Below are positions 33,222 through 45,341 of a stretch of DNA of 64,000 nucleotides, piece after piece (position 1 is the stretch's first letter; the number at the start of each line of letters is the position of its first letter). The translations under genes and the position numbers were made by a program. The notes beneath the pieces were generated by a model. It saw only the letters and a list, made by a program, of their open reading frames with translations. It searched no databases and was not told the DNA's origin. The stretch is from positions 806,001 through 870,000 of the forward strand of contig CAJNOJ010000008.1 of the NCBI GenBank assembly GCA_905250025.1, given 5' to 3'. The stretch is from Adineta ricciae (lineage: Eukaryota > Rotifera > Eurotatoria > Adinetida > Adinetidae).

Positions 33222-34535
33222 ATGACCTCTCGTTTCATCCTAATTTGCATTTGTTTTCTTCTTCAAAATTGCATCTATGCTTCCATACCATTCACCATGA
33301 ATCCTGGCTGTCAGTTACCTCAATGTAATGACTTTGATCATACAGCTCTATACTATGTCGCTAATTCTGTTGGTGATAGTACTATTCATATGATATATTC
33401 ATCATTCGATGAATTAACTATTGGTATATTTGAAACAGCCAAGGGTGAAAACGCAACAATTAATTATCCCCGTCTCTTTGCCAAGAACTATACGGGTGCC
33501 ATCACATTCGATGGTGTCAAACCTACCAATTCTTTCTTTATTGTTCTTCGGCGTATAATTGAATTTATCGATATTGACGATGATGGTAAATTGACTGACA
33601 ACGACAACATAACTGCGTCACACTGGATCAAAGACATCCTGACAAATAATGTGACGTTTGTTAAACAACCTACCGAGCAGCCAACATTCGTGTTACCATT
33701 GGAAATGGTTTGAAATAAATATGTTTCTCACGCACAAGTTAGTTCTCGTTTGTTTCTAGATAAATGGAACACTAACAGTTGACATTGTTTACGACGGTAC
33801 GAAGAAACGTGATAGCAAATTTCCGAAGTTGATGACAGCGCCCAAAAGCATCTTTCTTAACATTGCTTTCCAAGCTGAAGGTTTTAACTCGTCAAAGACG
33901 CGGTTTGCTTTTGAATTACTTCAATTGATGCCTGGTATTGAAGGTACACGCATATATTCGTCAAGATACATCGATGATCAATACACTCCAGGTAAAAACA
34001 AAATTTTTCCAAGACGAAAACTATTCTTAATCTATCGAAGGTATATTCAATGTCTGGCAATTACGAACGCAAAGTCCTTTGTACTCTGCATCGATGTTAT
34101 GGAAACCAGTAGTTTATCAGAGTGAAGATCGAACCATTGAGCAAAACACTCTCATGCAAATATATGGCGTTGAAAATAATTTTATCTTAGACCCGACAAT
34201 TGACCAAGGAATCTACCGTTCTATTCTTCCAGTTCCAGTTGTATCTGCATTCAACGTTTCACTTGGCCAAGCAAACGACGGTATTTACCGAAGAAAATCG
34301 CGTTGTCTCTATCTAAAAACCTGCTTTTCTTGTAATAGGATTTTTCACTAAAACAAACTACACATTCGTTCAATTTACCGCTGGCCTTGATCTACTCGAG
34401 CCTGATTCCACTGCTGGTTTCGTCACTGTGGCATTAATCGTTAGTTTAGCATTACCAGCCATCGTAGGAGTCACTGCTGTGATATTCATGATCAAACGGA
34501 AAGTTTCGCCACCGTCATCAACTGATGGAATATGA
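33222..34535 (+). CDS. GLMP: glycosylated lysosomal membrane protein GLMP (NCU-G1)
   Basis: Type I lysosomal membrane glycoprotein; in mammals it is the obligate partner that protects the dipeptide exporter MFSD1. Exons 33222-33707, 33760-33991, 34041-34280 and 34339-34535; 384 residues. Signal peptide FILICICFLLQNCIYA; long luminal part with many NxT/S sites. Family blocks include YYVANSVGDSTIHMIYSSFD, RRIIEFIDIDDD, a YIDDQYTPG motif followed by IFNVWQL, WKPVVYQ and VSAFNVSLG. One transmembrane helix (VTVALIVSLALPAIVGVTAV) and a short basic tail (MIKRKVSPPSST) follow; the usual tyrosine-based lysosomal sorting motif is not evident in this tail. Confidence 0.85.
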
Positions 34536-34923
34536 ACTCGAATGAATGAATGAACTTGTTTTGATGATTTTTATCCAATTTGTAATTTATTTTTCTTTCG
34601 ATAAATAAAACCTGTGATTGACTAGTGTGATTTGAATAATAACGAAGAATTTGAAAAACATCTCCGTCTCTTCCTTTTCACTTGCTCCTCTTTATGATAT
34701 TCAAATTGAACGCTATAAAAGTTTGTCTTCTTCTCTTTGATGTTACTTCACAGTTAGACGCCAATCGATTACGATCATTGAACATTTTTATCAATCATTA
34801 AGATCAATCCGAAAGACTCACAAGGAAAAGTTAGGTCATCGACGATTTATTATTTTTCTTTATGGAACGAAAACAAAAATACGCACTGCATTTCAATCGT
34901 TGAAGTTTTTTTGTAATAAATAT
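34536..34923. other. intergenic, convergent genes
   Basis: AATAAA near 34604 ends GLMP. A plus-strand ctataaaag motif near 34713 looks like a TATA box but no open frame follows it. Confidence 0.45.
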
Positions 34924-35263
34924 TTACAGAAACGTCCGTTTTAATTGACGAAAGAATATCGCACTTTTACAATAAGTACGTTTTAGTGTTCGGCGAGAAC
35001 GAACAGAAGTCCGAGTGTTGTTAACATTGTTCTTATTGGAACGCGACGACGACGGAGAAGCAGACTTTTTGACAGGTGTTGATGACGTTGGCGGGATGAA
35101 TTTTGTTTTCGGAGTTGAAGTGATTTCAATATAAAATTCAAATTGATCTTGGCTTTCAATTGGTAATAGAAGACTATGCAAAAATATCGAATAGAACTTC
35201 AACGGAATAGTTCGATCATCATTGAACAACTTACGGTTTATTCTTTTCGATTTCTTCTGGCAT
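34924..35263 (-). CDS. small basic hypothetical protein, 92 residues
   Basis: Model with exons 35235-35263 (29 nt) and 34924-35173, using a strong gtaagt donor and tgcatag acceptor; the frame is kept. The product starts MPEEIEKNKPLLLPIE, then has a Thr/Pro/Ser/Lys-rich low-complexity stretch and an Arg/Lys-rich end (RSRRTLKRTYCKSAIFFRQL). No domain recognised. An unspliced frame starting at 35433 also exists but would include low-complexity leader; the spliced form is preferred. Could be an RNA-binding or nuclear small protein by composition only. Confidence 0.42.
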
Positions 35264-35660
35264 TGTACATATGAAATGCTTGTACGGATGCTTTTTCGAT
35301 TGTCTATATGAATGAGTAAGATCAATTGAAAGTAGAATGAACGAACATGATTGTTCTTCCTTCTCTCTCCTTTCTCCTTCTCTCTCCCTGTTTCCTTCTC
35401 TCTGGTGTGCATAATCATCTGCTCTTCACTCACTCACTCACTTCATTGAAGCATGCCGATAATGTTTCACACTCTCCTGCAGAGCCGTTTTAACGAGCTC
35501 ATTTGTCGTCCATCGGCGGGACGTCACAGACGTTTTGATTTTTATTTTATATGATGTATACACAAGCCGCTCTCATTAGAAAATCATATGTAGGCGAAAT
35601 CTGGAGCAGAACAAATTGTATTAAATTTCACTGATTTTTCTCAGGAAAATATTTACATGA
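35264..35660. other. intergenic
   Basis: Pyrimidine-rich repeat tract (ctctctcc and ttcttc runs) near 35360-35430 and a TA-rich TATA-like tract near 35545. No gene supported. Confidence 0.5.
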
Positions 35661-36745
35661 TTAGATAACGAGTGTTGCACGACGCGAATAATTTGTAGCT
35701 GGACGGATGCGACATGATACTTGAGGATTTTGCGTCCAGAGGTATCGATGGAAGAGATCTTGCTTAACGCGATCAAGTTCAGACAAATTTTCATTTCGTG
35801 GACGCAATCGCGATTGATAACGCGGAAGGTTAAAAACATGAGTGTAACGTTCGGGACCAAGCATGACTAAATCCGAGAGAAGATAAGTTTTTTGACGTTC
35901 ACGATATGATAGTGCTCGTTTGGTTCGTTGATAAGATGGCGATGATAAAATTATGATCTCTGGCGACGGACTCGGTGAGATCGTTTCGTCAGGATGGATC
36001 GAGTCTTGCTCGGATTGATTTGTATTAGGCTCAATCAATGGTGTTGTAGGGATTTGAGTTACATGTAATTGCTCTTCAGATATATCTTCGACGAGATGGC
36101 ACTTTTGTTGGCCAATTTGATGACGTATACGCGCAGATGTTATTGCTGCTAGAGCGATGGAGGGTAATGCAACGTTATTTGACACATTAGTACGTGCACT
36201 ACCTGGTGCTTGTTGTGAATTATATTGATTAATTGAATTTCGTCGTCGACTTGACTTCGCTGACAGTCGTGCAGTTGCACTATGTTCTCGTAGTAAAATA
36301 TTAGAAGTTCGATTATTTCCCGTGGGAATTTGTATTGTCTGTCCTGGCTTAGAAACATAGACTGAGTTTTGCTCTTGCGGATATTCCAGAATACAATCTT
36401 CCACGCAATCTTCTAATGTTGTCTTGAAATTTTGAGAACATTTCCCATTGACAACGATCACTTTAATTGGCGTTTGTTTCGTTTCCAATAGAGACGTATC
36501 ATTAACATCAATCGTAGTTGATTGCCGTTTTATCAAACTATTTCGACGTGATCGAAGGTTGACTTTTGGCATATCTGAACTCGCTGCGCTCGATGGCCGT
36601 GTCAACGAAAACGATTGACTATCGGAGATGACTATACAACAACAACAAAAAAAACCAGATCGATTTCAATATCGAACGAGAGAATAAGTCAATATTGATG
36701 CGGTTGCATACACCTACCTTCGTTGTCATTCACTTCGTGCTCCAT
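35661..36745 (-). CDS. hypothetical disordered protein, 332 residues
   Basis: Exon 1 is 28 nt (36718-36745), exon 2 is 35661-36631; the 86-nt intron has gtaggt and ttgtatag borders and the frame joins. The protein is largely disordered (Ser, Asn, Gln, Arg, Pro). It has a possible nuclear signal (NLRSRRNSLIKR) near residue 40 and three Cys near residues 75-95. Only the last 80 residues look folded: YLLSDLVMLGPERYTHVFNL, then RYQSRLRPRNENLSELDRV and QDLFHRYLW. I do not recognise this C-terminal region, but its aromatic and leucine content suggests a conserved domain worth a profile search. Confidence 0.65.
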
Positions 36746-37180
36746 GATGATAAGTGCCTGTGAACACCGTAGTTTGTTGTGCGTATCGATTGAATATAAA
36801 AAAAAGAAGAACTAGAAAGCTTCTGACGTCCATATATACATTGTTTTGTTCGAGATCGTAGGCGACAACGTACTTATAAGCAAAAACACAAGAGGAAGCC
36901 AGATAGTACACAAAACAAATAGGAACGATCATGAAAGAAAGATTTTCTCAATGAAACGAACTACTGGCATGTTTTGTATACGAGAAGAGAAAATCGCAAT
37001 CTTCTGCGTAAGTTTTCATCTACTCATCCGAAGTTTTGCTTTGTCCACAACAGCAAACTTCATTTTTTTTCCTTGCTAAAAATAATTCTCAATTTCAGAC
37101 AAGAATCACAAGCATAATTTATTTAGAGTTTCTTTTTTTTTCCTTATGCAAATTTGTGTCACGAGAAAATAAATCAACTT
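36746..37180. other. intergenic, start of protoglobin region
   Basis: Holds the promoter of the disordered-protein gene and the 3' flank of protoglobin 1; minus-strand AATAAA at 37118-37123 is its likely poly(A) signal. Nothing else supported. Confidence 0.5.
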
Positions 37181-37831
37181 CTATAAACAACAGTATTTGT
37201 TCTTATTCACCGACGGTGATTTCGTCGTTGTCGATTCATCTCCGTTCCATGTCCGCAAATAATGCATAGTGAAGAAATCATTTTGAATCCAGAATAATTT
37301 ATTCACCGCTGCAATCATATCGTGCTTTGCTTGATTACTGACACTCTCAATTGTCCATAAGACATCGATCAGAAGATGCTCTAGGTACCCAAGTAGTGCA
37401 TTAATATGAATGTAATCGACATTGATCGACGTAGAACCGGCCTGATTCGTATGCATCTTGCCTACTTGAGATAAATACTGAAGAAATGCATCGTTCCAAT
37501 CTTGCTGAGTTAGAATACGTTTGAGGTACTTGCTTAACATATCTTTTCGGAAAGTCATTTGAGCGGATTCGAGTGTTAAACTTGTTCCCTTTTTTACCAT
37601 ATGCCCATCGAAACCGTCATTACGAACGAGAAAGAACTGCTTAGTAATATCGAATGAAAGTAATTTCCTATAGACAGTATCGGCAACGACAGGAATGCGT
37701 GGGAGAAGAAGAACGGCAAACTGATTGAGTAAAGTTATGTCATTGGATGTAAAATTGAGAAATTTCGATAAATATTCAAAACGATAACGTAGATTGTTAG
37801 TTATTTGATCGTTGTCAATATGTTCTGTCAT
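37181..37831 (-). CDS. protoglobin paralogue 1
   Basis: Single-exon gene for a 216-residue haem protein of the protoglobin family (PF11563 type), a globin fold normally found in archaea, bacteria and fungi that binds O2, CO or NO. Hallmarks: RYRFEYLSKFLNFTSNDI (A helix), DTVYRKLLSFDITKQFF (B helix, Tyr54 at the distal position), FRKDMLSKYLKRIL (E-F region), SQVGKMHT with proximal His127, NVDYIHINALLGYLEHLLID (G helix) and FWIQNDFFTMHY (H helix). The FDIT and WIQNDFF motifs are like fungal members. The C-terminus is disordered, basic and ends KYCCL, a possible lipidation site. No sensor or signalling domain is attached. Confidence 0.85.
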   Translation of the reverse strand: MTEHIDNDQITNNLRYRFEYLSKFLNFTSNDITLLNQFAVLLLPRIPVVADTVYRKLLSFDITKQFFLVRNDGFDGHMVKKGTSLTLESAQMTFRKDMLSKYLKRILTQQDWNDAFLQYLSQVGKMHTNQAGSTSINVDYIHINALLGYLEHLLIDVLWTIESVSNQAKHDMIAAVNKLFWIQNDFFTMHYLRTWNGDESTTTKSPSVNKNKYCCL

Positions 37832-39198
37832 GAGTCGAGATAGAAAAATATAGAATGAATCGGTTTTTTTTTCGTCTAGTTTTCATCCTTTGAAGATTTT
37901 CTCGTAGCGGAAACAATCTTTTCTACTTGCCGCTGGTATTAGATGGGAAAAAAGAGAAAGAAAAAGAGGAGACGATGAAGAAGAAGAATAGAAATAATAA
38001 CTCTCTACGTCTATAGAAAACTTGATACTCATGATTAGAAGGGATACAGTGTTAAGAGATTGGCAAATGAAAATATATTGATCATGTGAGAAACTTTATC
38101 GTATTCCGATGAGAGAAAAAATCTAGCTGATAAATTGATAGATCAAATTAAGTAGAAAAATAAAATTCGCCAAGGAGATACTTCTGTCTATCTAATAACG
38201 AAAGAAAATCATTCATTTCGATCATCAAAAGCGCTCGTCTGCCCTCTTCAATCATATCAATTCTCTTTTTTTTTATGATACAACATAAAAAGATTCCGTG
38301 AAATGTTACAGTTTATGACAATGTCGATACTAATCAGATCGAAAATGATTCGACGAACAAAGACTGTGTCGAGCTCTATGGTGGATATTAATTGTATTAG
38401 ATCACTATTGGAACAGAACATGACAATGTAGATTGATTGAGTGAGAAAGAACTGCCGAAAATACAGTTAACTTTTAAGTGTTCATTAAATTATCACATTG
38501 ACGAACGAAAGAAGAAATACCTGAAGCAAAAAGAAAAAGTAATCTGCTGTTTGTTGTCTTGAATAAATTAGAAAATCGAGAGAATTAGCTTATTCTGATG
38601 AGTACAGATATATTCGTACGAGTACTTTTATTAAAAGTCTCGTGCATTCCTTATGAACCAAATCGTTGTATAATAAATTTGCAGATAAGTGTTAGTTCTG
38701 AAATAGTTCGTATGTAAAGAGAATGAAGTGTCTCTTTTCTAGATTGATCAAACATGATGAAGGACAAGTTTCGAGGTTTCCCTAATAACTGTGCTCATTT
38801 TCCTCCTAACCAACGCATTGATGTTCGTGGCAAGATCTATCGACTCCGGATAATTTCATCTATGAACAAAGAGCACAAGACAATCTAATCTGATTTTGTC
38901 GTTTTGTCTTCGCGAATCTTTCGTTGTCTCTTCAACTAATGCGAAAACAACAAGAGCAGATGTTTTTAATTACTGTAAAATCCGTAGTTGACATGTTCAT
39001 CACCGTTCAAGCTCGTCTGAGAAGCGAAGACAAAAAGATACTACTATTGCTTTAATTACATGATGTAACTCAATACAGAAGTTCCATTGCCTTCATGTGA
39101 GTTTTTAGTTGACAACACGTGTCGTATGTGATAATGAAGAAAAGCGTTTATTTGATCAATTGTCGCGAGTTTCAGTCAAGATACATACAGACAACAAG
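37832..39198. other. spacer between protoglobins 1 and 2
   Basis: 1.4 kb, AT-rich, no supported open frame and no recognisable transposon end. An AATAAA on the minus strand at 39147-39152 belongs to protoglobin 2. Confidence 0.5.
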
Positions 39199-39855
39199 TT
39201 ATGGATTAAATATGAAACAACATCTGGGCTCTTTAACCGTGACATTTGTTGTTGGTGGAAGGTCTTTGACAGTCTTGAGATAATGCATAGTAAAAAAATC
39301 ATTTTGAATCCAAAATAATTTGTTCACTGCCTTGATCATGTCGTGTTTGCTTTCGCTATCGATACTTTCTTCTGTCCACACGATATCGATTAGCAGGTGT
39401 TCTAAATATCCGAGTAAGGCATTGATGTGAATGTAGTCGACATTGATCGACGACGTACCGGCCTGGTTCGTATGTATCTTGCCTATTTGAGATAAATATT
39501 GAAGAAATGCATCATTCCAATCGCCTTGAGTTAGGACACGTTTAAGGTACATGGTCAACATATCTCTTCGAAATGCCATTTGAGCAGAATCAATGGTAAT
39601 TTGATGCTCTTTTCCATTGGCAAATTTCTCAAAGCCTTGGTTGCGCATAACAAAATAGGTTTTCGTTACATCGAATGAGAATAACTTTCGGTAAACTGTG
39701 TCGACAATAAATGGCATGCGTGGAAACACGTGTGGTGCTAATGAATTTAACATGGTGATATCGTTAGGTGTAAAATTGAGAAATTTCGATAGATATTCGT
39801 AGCGATAGCGAAGATCCGTTGTGATTCGGCTGGAATCGATATGTTCATCCATCAT
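39199..39855 (-). CDS. protoglobin paralogue 2
   Basis: Single-exon, 218 residues, the same family and orientation as its neighbours. Core motifs: RYRYEYLSKFLNFTPNDI, VYRKLFSFDVTKTYF, RRDMLTMYLKRVL, SQIGKIHT with the proximal His, NVDYIHINALLGYLEHLLID and WIQNDFFTMHYL. The region from the E helix to the end of the G helix is nearly the same as in paralogue 1, so this pair arose by a rather recent duplication, while the CD loop differs. The tail is KEPRCCFIFNP: a Cys pair again, but six residues from the end. Two Met codons start the frame; either may be used. Confidence 0.84.
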   Translation of the reverse strand: MMDEHIDSSRITTDLRYRYEYLSKFLNFTPNDITMLNSLAPHVFPRMPFIVDTVYRKLFSFDVTKTYFVMRNQGFEKFANGKEHQITIDSAQMAFRRDMLTMYLKRVLTQGDWNDAFLQYLSQIGKIHTNQAGTSSINVDYIHINALLGYLEHLLIDIVWTEESIDSESKHDMIKAVNKLFWIQNDFFTMHYLKTVKDLPPTTNVTVKEPRCCFIFNP

Positions 39856-40977
39856 AACTGAATGTCGAGAATAAAAAAAGAACTTTATGACGAGTATTAT
39901 TCTTGTTTACACTTTGTTTTATCCTTTTTTTTTCGCCGACATTTTCATTCTCTCTTTTTTCTTGTCGTAAATTAGAATAGCATGGCAAACAGCGAAGCTA
40001 CAATAATGCTATTCAAAGCACGACATCCTCTCATTTACGAGAGATATGCTTGTAATAATTCATTAGATTGCCGTTTCACATCTTGTGTAACAAAGTTATT
40101 TCTGCGATGACAAGATTTATTCAACTATGTTAAACAAGGTCACTTCTGTAAATTTCGACTTCATGCTTGACTATCAGAGAATTGTGTTGATTTCATCAAG
40201 AAATAGCCTTGCACTACTATTAACGCTCGGGTGCTCATTTGCTAATGTAAGAGTTCTTGATAGCTGAACAAGACGAAAAGATATTTCTGGATAAAAGAGA
40301 TTTTTTTCATGCCCTAAGAAGAGATTTGGCCAAGTAATTACAATTTATGAGTATATAGGGAAGTTCTTCTCTGGAGAAGAAATGATATTTACAGAGGATT
40401 TCGTGCTCGATCTATCTTTCCTTCCTGAAGTAGTGCGTTCCGTTTCGTGAAAATATCGACTTATGCCATTTTCCAACAATGAGATGAACTTTTCGTAAAT
40501 GCACACCTCATTTATCTTCGACTCGAGTATGAGAAGTGCAGTCTCAATGATCTTTTCCTACTAAATAGCAACGGACATCCGTGTGAAGAAGTTCGAATGA
40601 TTGATAGAACCCTTCCGACAACATTCCCTACAATAATTTTCGAAAATAGGATTAACTATGAAACAAAAGAAGCTCATTCAGGTCATCACGTGTGTTAAGT
40701 GAGCTTGACAAAATGCCTACAGTAACAGAACATTTTCTGATAATAATCATCATTATGAACACTAATCGAAATAGCTGATGATATCGCATTATTTTTGTGA
40801 TGAACATCCCATGCTAACTCGACATATCCGTGTCATTAATCTGTGATTTTCTTTCCAACTGGGAAATCTTTTTAACCCCACCACTCCAGTTATTACGTCA
40901 TTTGTTGACATCAAATGATGCTGTTGCGTTCTTCACTGTTTTTGAGTACTTTATCGTGCTATTCATATACTCAGCTA
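39856..40977. other. intergenic between divergent genes
   Basis: 1.1 kb between protoglobin 2 and the B-box/NHL gene. Ends with an acceptor-like atactcag 3 nt before the NHL ATG. No gene supported inside. Confidence 0.5.
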
Positions 40978-42467
40978 ATGGCGACAGGTCGAACTCATTG
41001 TGTCGTATGTGGGAAAGACAAAGCAACGTCGAAGTGCTCTGGTTGTTTAAATGATTTTTGTTACAGTCATCTAGGACAGCATCGACAAGAATTAGCGCAG
41101 GAATTAGATAAAATCGAAGTTCATCGAGATCTTTTCCAGCAGACATTGCTCGATCGCAAAAATGATCAGCAAAATCATTCATTGATGAAAGAAATTGACC
41201 AATGGGAATACGACTCAATCGAAAAAATCCGACAAAAAGCAAAACAAACGAAAGAAATTTTATTACAACGTATTGCTGAGCATGATATTGAAATTGATCA
41301 TAAATTACACGTTCTAACCAATAAGTTGCGAGAAGGTCGAGCAAACGATGATATTACTGAAATAGATTTGACTTGTTGGAAATCTAAATTGGAAGAACTC
41401 AATGAAAATCTCAATAAACTTCCAGCAGCGAGTATTCGACATACTACTATGCCACTCGTAAACGAAATCGAAGTTCATATTTCATTTGGTGAGAGATAGA
41501 AACATGTGACTGAAGTGTACATATCAACAGATTTCGTCTTCTTGCAGTTCAATCGAAACTACCTAGTTTAAGTGCAGATGCAAAATGGTCACAAAACGGA
41601 ATAGTTTTTGCTGGTGGTTGTGGAACTGGAAACAAATTGAATCAACTATGGCATCCGTACAGTCTACGTATTGATATGGACGACGTGGTCTATATCAGCG
41701 ATTATGATAATCATCGTATTGTGAAGTGGAGGAATGGTGATCGAGAGGGACAAATTGTAGCCAGTAGATTCGGATCAGAGGATCAAAATGGCCAGCTGAA
41801 GCGTCCAACAGATTTAGTAGTTAACTCAACCACAAACAGCGTGATTGTTATAGACTATGGCAATAGAAGAGTACTGCGTTTTGGACAACAGAATAGCAGT
41901 AAAGAAGAGGTCATTGTTTCGGATATAGATAGCTGCGGGCTAAGTATGGACAAGAATGGATATATCTATGTTGCTGATTATAAGAAGCATGAAGTAAGAC
42001 GTTGGGAAATAGGAAATACAGATAAAGCGCTTGTAGCAGGTGGAAACGGTATGGGCGATGGTCTCGACCAGTTAGATAGTCCTACTCACATTTTCGTTGA
42101 TCAAGACTATGCATTGTATGTATCAGATACCGGAAATCATCGTGTGATGAAATGGATGCAAAATTCAAAACAGGGAATAATCGTTGCTGGTGGTCACGGA
42201 AAAGGAAATGGAGTAACACAATTATGGAATCCTCGTGGAATTTTTGTTGATGAACTAGGTACAGTTTATGTAGCAGATTACGGTAATCATCGAATTATGC
42301 GCTGGTTGAAAGGAGCTATAGAAGGAACAATCCTTGCTGGCGGAAATGGTCCTGGAAATCGAGCAGATCAATTGAATAGCCCGACAAATTTGTCTTTCGA
42401 TAAACAAGGTAACCTGTATGTTACTGATTTTCACAACCACCGCGTACAGAAATTTGACCTCAGCTGA
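40978..42467 (+). CDS. B-box zinc finger / coiled-coil / NHL-repeat protein
   Basis: A 476-residue protein with exons 40978-41488 and 41548-42467. Residues 1-35 hold a B-box finger (CVVCGKDKATSKCSGC, then CYSHLGQHR). A long coiled coil follows (to about residue 160), then six NHL repeats forming a beta-propeller, with units such as VYISDYDNHRIVKW, LYVSDTGNHRVMKW and VYVADYGNHRIMRW. This is the TRIM-NHL plan without the RING, so it is more likely a scaffold or RNA-binding repressor than an active ubiquitin ligase. It is the only plus-strand gene inside the protoglobin array and has normal short-intron structure. NHL genes are numerous in rotifers, so no one-to-one orthologue is claimed. Confidence 0.87.
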
Positions 42468-44687
42468 TGTATTAATAAACAATACTTGTATTCTCAAACA
42501 GTTCTCGATATTAAACTATCATTTGATATTACTTTTATTTAACTATATTTTTCGAAAATATCCAAGAACAAAGTTAAAGTATATTAATAAACATTAAAAT
42601 CTTGAGAATGCGAACGTCTTTCAATTATCAATCGTATGGGAGCAATGGTATACCCTTACCCCCTTCGGTGAATCCTCATGACGCCTGATGATACTCACAC
42701 AAATAATTTAAAAAATCAAAATAGAGTTCGTAATTTCTACGATCTTTTCAGGCAAACTGCAACGTTTCGATAAATCAAAATTAAGATAGCACAGAAATCT
42801 TGAGATGAATACCAATACATACAAAAAGTATGATAAGCATAATTTTTTAATCGTTTTCACAAACATTTTCATAAGATGGAAAGGTCATAGTCACGTTGCT
42901 GATGCGTATGGCCAAAAATATGTCAAATGAACGGAACTCAAGTAAATCCAGGATTCTAATGAGTCAAAGGTCAATGGTCTTCCAGTGTACTAGATTATAG
43001 ATGAAAAGCACGAGGAGAACATATAATTGATGCTATAAATGGCATGAGAAGAATCCAGAAACAGTGTGATGAAGTTGTAGGTTGACAACGGTCTAATTAG
43101 ACGGAAAATCGAACTCCGTCATGACTAAACAAATGGAGCGAGATCTCGTTTCAATGATTTCCTGAGGAAAAATTAGAAGAATGTACCATCTTGAGGGTAG
43201 TCATTTATATATAAGCTATTTTATTACATTCAAATAATGACATCATTATTTTTTCAATTTTACAGTGTGTTATTATACTTTTTACGCTTTTGTCTGGAAA
43301 TTTAAAATCTTTATTGCGTCTATTTTATTCTAAGAAGTACAAGTTCTCTTGACGAGCAGATGCTGTTATTTGGACGAAATACCAATTGCTGTGCAACGAC
43401 ATTAAGAAAAGGAAGCCTTCATATACTTGATTAACTATGAAATTAACTGAGGAAACAAAATATCAGAAATTTACAAGAATAGACGTCATATGAATGTTGT
43501 TTACACAGCAAGAACAGTAGCGTGATTGATGTAAAAATTGTCATGTCGCCGAAATTGAGGCCAAATCACTATTTCCATTCGGTAACTGTCTGCGCAAACT
43601 CGTCGCGCTTTTCACCGGTAAACAGATGATTGAAAATGAGATTCGCGCACGACTACAAAGACACCAAGTGGCATTCATCGTAATTCAATAAGTGACTTGT
43701 GTAGGTGCGAGGAACGAATGAATGATCCTTGTCCTTTTATGTAAAAGTTATTAATTGAAACATAAAATTCGCCTTGGTAAATATAGCAAAATGGAATCGC
43801 TCTATAAATGCTATAAATGAAAATGTCATTCATAATTCTAGTTGAGTCGTTTATCTTCAAGTATTCCTTCCATGATGCTTGAAAAATCTAATAATTTCAT
43901 GTTGAAAGCAGCCTCTCTGATGTGCATGATAAAAGAGACATGAATGCATTTCATAACGTTTCTTTACACAAAACAAAAACCATGATCTAAAAAAGCGGAA
44001 ATTATCACTCTTTTCATTTTAGCGGTCGTTTTCCAATGTCAAATATGCAAATCTTTACCTGATGTTCTCAGAGAAAAAAAAACTAGTACATGTTTTCTTT
44101 GTAATGTAAGGACAAAAACATCAGAGGAGCATCAATCATAACATTTCCGCTCTCTCCCCTGATCCATCATGATAAAAAGAAAGAAGAAATCAAATATATA
44201 TTTGATCTAATCAATGTTCTTTTCTTATCGTTCATTCCACTCGATACACTCGACCAGAGGAAAACTAATGTTTATGCTGATAGCTGCGTGCCCATACGTA
44301 CCTCGATAATAATCCAGTTAAACTTCCTTCGAGAATTTTGAACGTTAGATGTTTACTACTGACAAGATAATTTTCATTTCTCTACTATCAGCAAAGCCAT
44401 CTTATCCTTGAATACTAGCGATCTAATTTGATTTATTCAACAGAACTGATTGCTACGAGTACTTGGATAGAAAACATGCCTCTTGTTTTGTTCTCGTTCA
44501 AAGCAAATCGTTTTCTGTTGCTCCTTCTGGAAAGGCCTACTATACAATGCAATTTTCATATAGAATGATTTATCCTCAAGGAGCGAAAAAACATTCATTA
44601 ACACCTAGGAAATCTTTATTTGGCGTTATTTATACAAGCGAAATCTTCAACGAGGATTTTCAAAGAATTGGGGGAGGAGATGATTAT
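42468..44687. other. long gene-poor spacer
   Basis: 2.2 kb of AT-rich sequence. Short frames near 43.7 and 44.5 kb lack any domain or splice support. No terminal repeats seen. Confidence 0.5.
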
Positions 44688-45341
44688 TCACAGCCAGCAA
44701 CATTTTGACGGCTTTTTTGTTTCAGATTGGACACTCTCTGCAGTTGAGTTTGCCTTCGCTTCGATTAAATAATGCATGGTAAAAAAGTCATTCTGAATCC
44801 AGAAGAACTTATTAATCGCCATTAAAATTCCCCGTTTAGTCTTGTCGTCAGTCGTATCTGCATTACACAGAACATCAATTAGCAGATGTTCTAAATATGC
44901 AAGCAATGTATTGACATGAATGTAATCCACATTAATGGCTCCAGAGCCGGCTTGGTTCGTGTGCATTTTGCCCACTTGGGATAAATACTGAAGAAATGCA
45001 TCATTCCAGTCACCTTGAGTTAGAATGCGTTTTAAATAGACGCTTAACATGTCTTTTCGAAAGGCCATTTGAGCTGAGTCTAATGTTATAGGACATTGTT
45101 TTCTCGGCATAAACCCTTCGAATCCTTCATTTCGGATGAGAAAATATTGTTTTGTAATGTCGAAGGAGAATAGTTTTCGATAAACGGTATCGGACAGAAC
45201 AGGAATCAGTGGAAACACGATTGGTGCGAATGTGTTCAACATTGCAATATCGTCCGAAGTGAAATTGAGAAATTTGGCTAGGTAATCAAAACGATAGCGA
45301 AGATCCAGTTGTAATCGATTGCCATCAATGTGTTCAGCCAT
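44688..45341 (-). CDS. protoglobin paralogue 3
   Basis: Single-exon, 217 residues. Start chosen at the Met aligned with the other copies (MAEHIDGNRL); an upstream in-frame start at 45386 would add 15 residues that match nothing. Motifs: RYRFDYLAKFLNFTSDDI, VYRKLFSFDITKQYF, FRKDMLSVYLKRIL, SQVGKMHTNQAGSGAINV with the proximal His, YIHVNTLLAYLEHLLIDVL and WIQNDFFTMHYL. The tail KKPSKCCWL ends with Cys at position -4 and a final Leu, the form of a CaaX box read by geranylgeranyltransferase I, though the second residue is also Cys. Closest to paralogues 1 and 2 by eye. Confidence 0.85.
   Translation of the reverse strand: MAEHIDGNRLQLDLRYRFDYLAKFLNFTSDDIAMLNTFAPIVFPLIPVLSDTVYRKLFSFDITKQYFLIRNEGFEGFMPRKQCPITLDSAQMAFRKDMLSVYLKRILTQGDWNDAFLQYLSQVGKMHTNQAGSGAINVDYIHVNTLLAYLEHLLIDVLCNADTTDDKTKRGILMAINKFFWIQNDFFTMHYLIEAKANSTAESVQSETKKPSKCCWL

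Noticed and set aside
34713..34720. tataaaag as a promoter of a plus-strand gene
   Set aside because: No start codon with a usable frame or splice signals follows; may be chance.
44463..44708. 81-residue plus-strand frame
   Set aside because: Overlaps the 3' end of protoglobin 3 antisense and has no domain.
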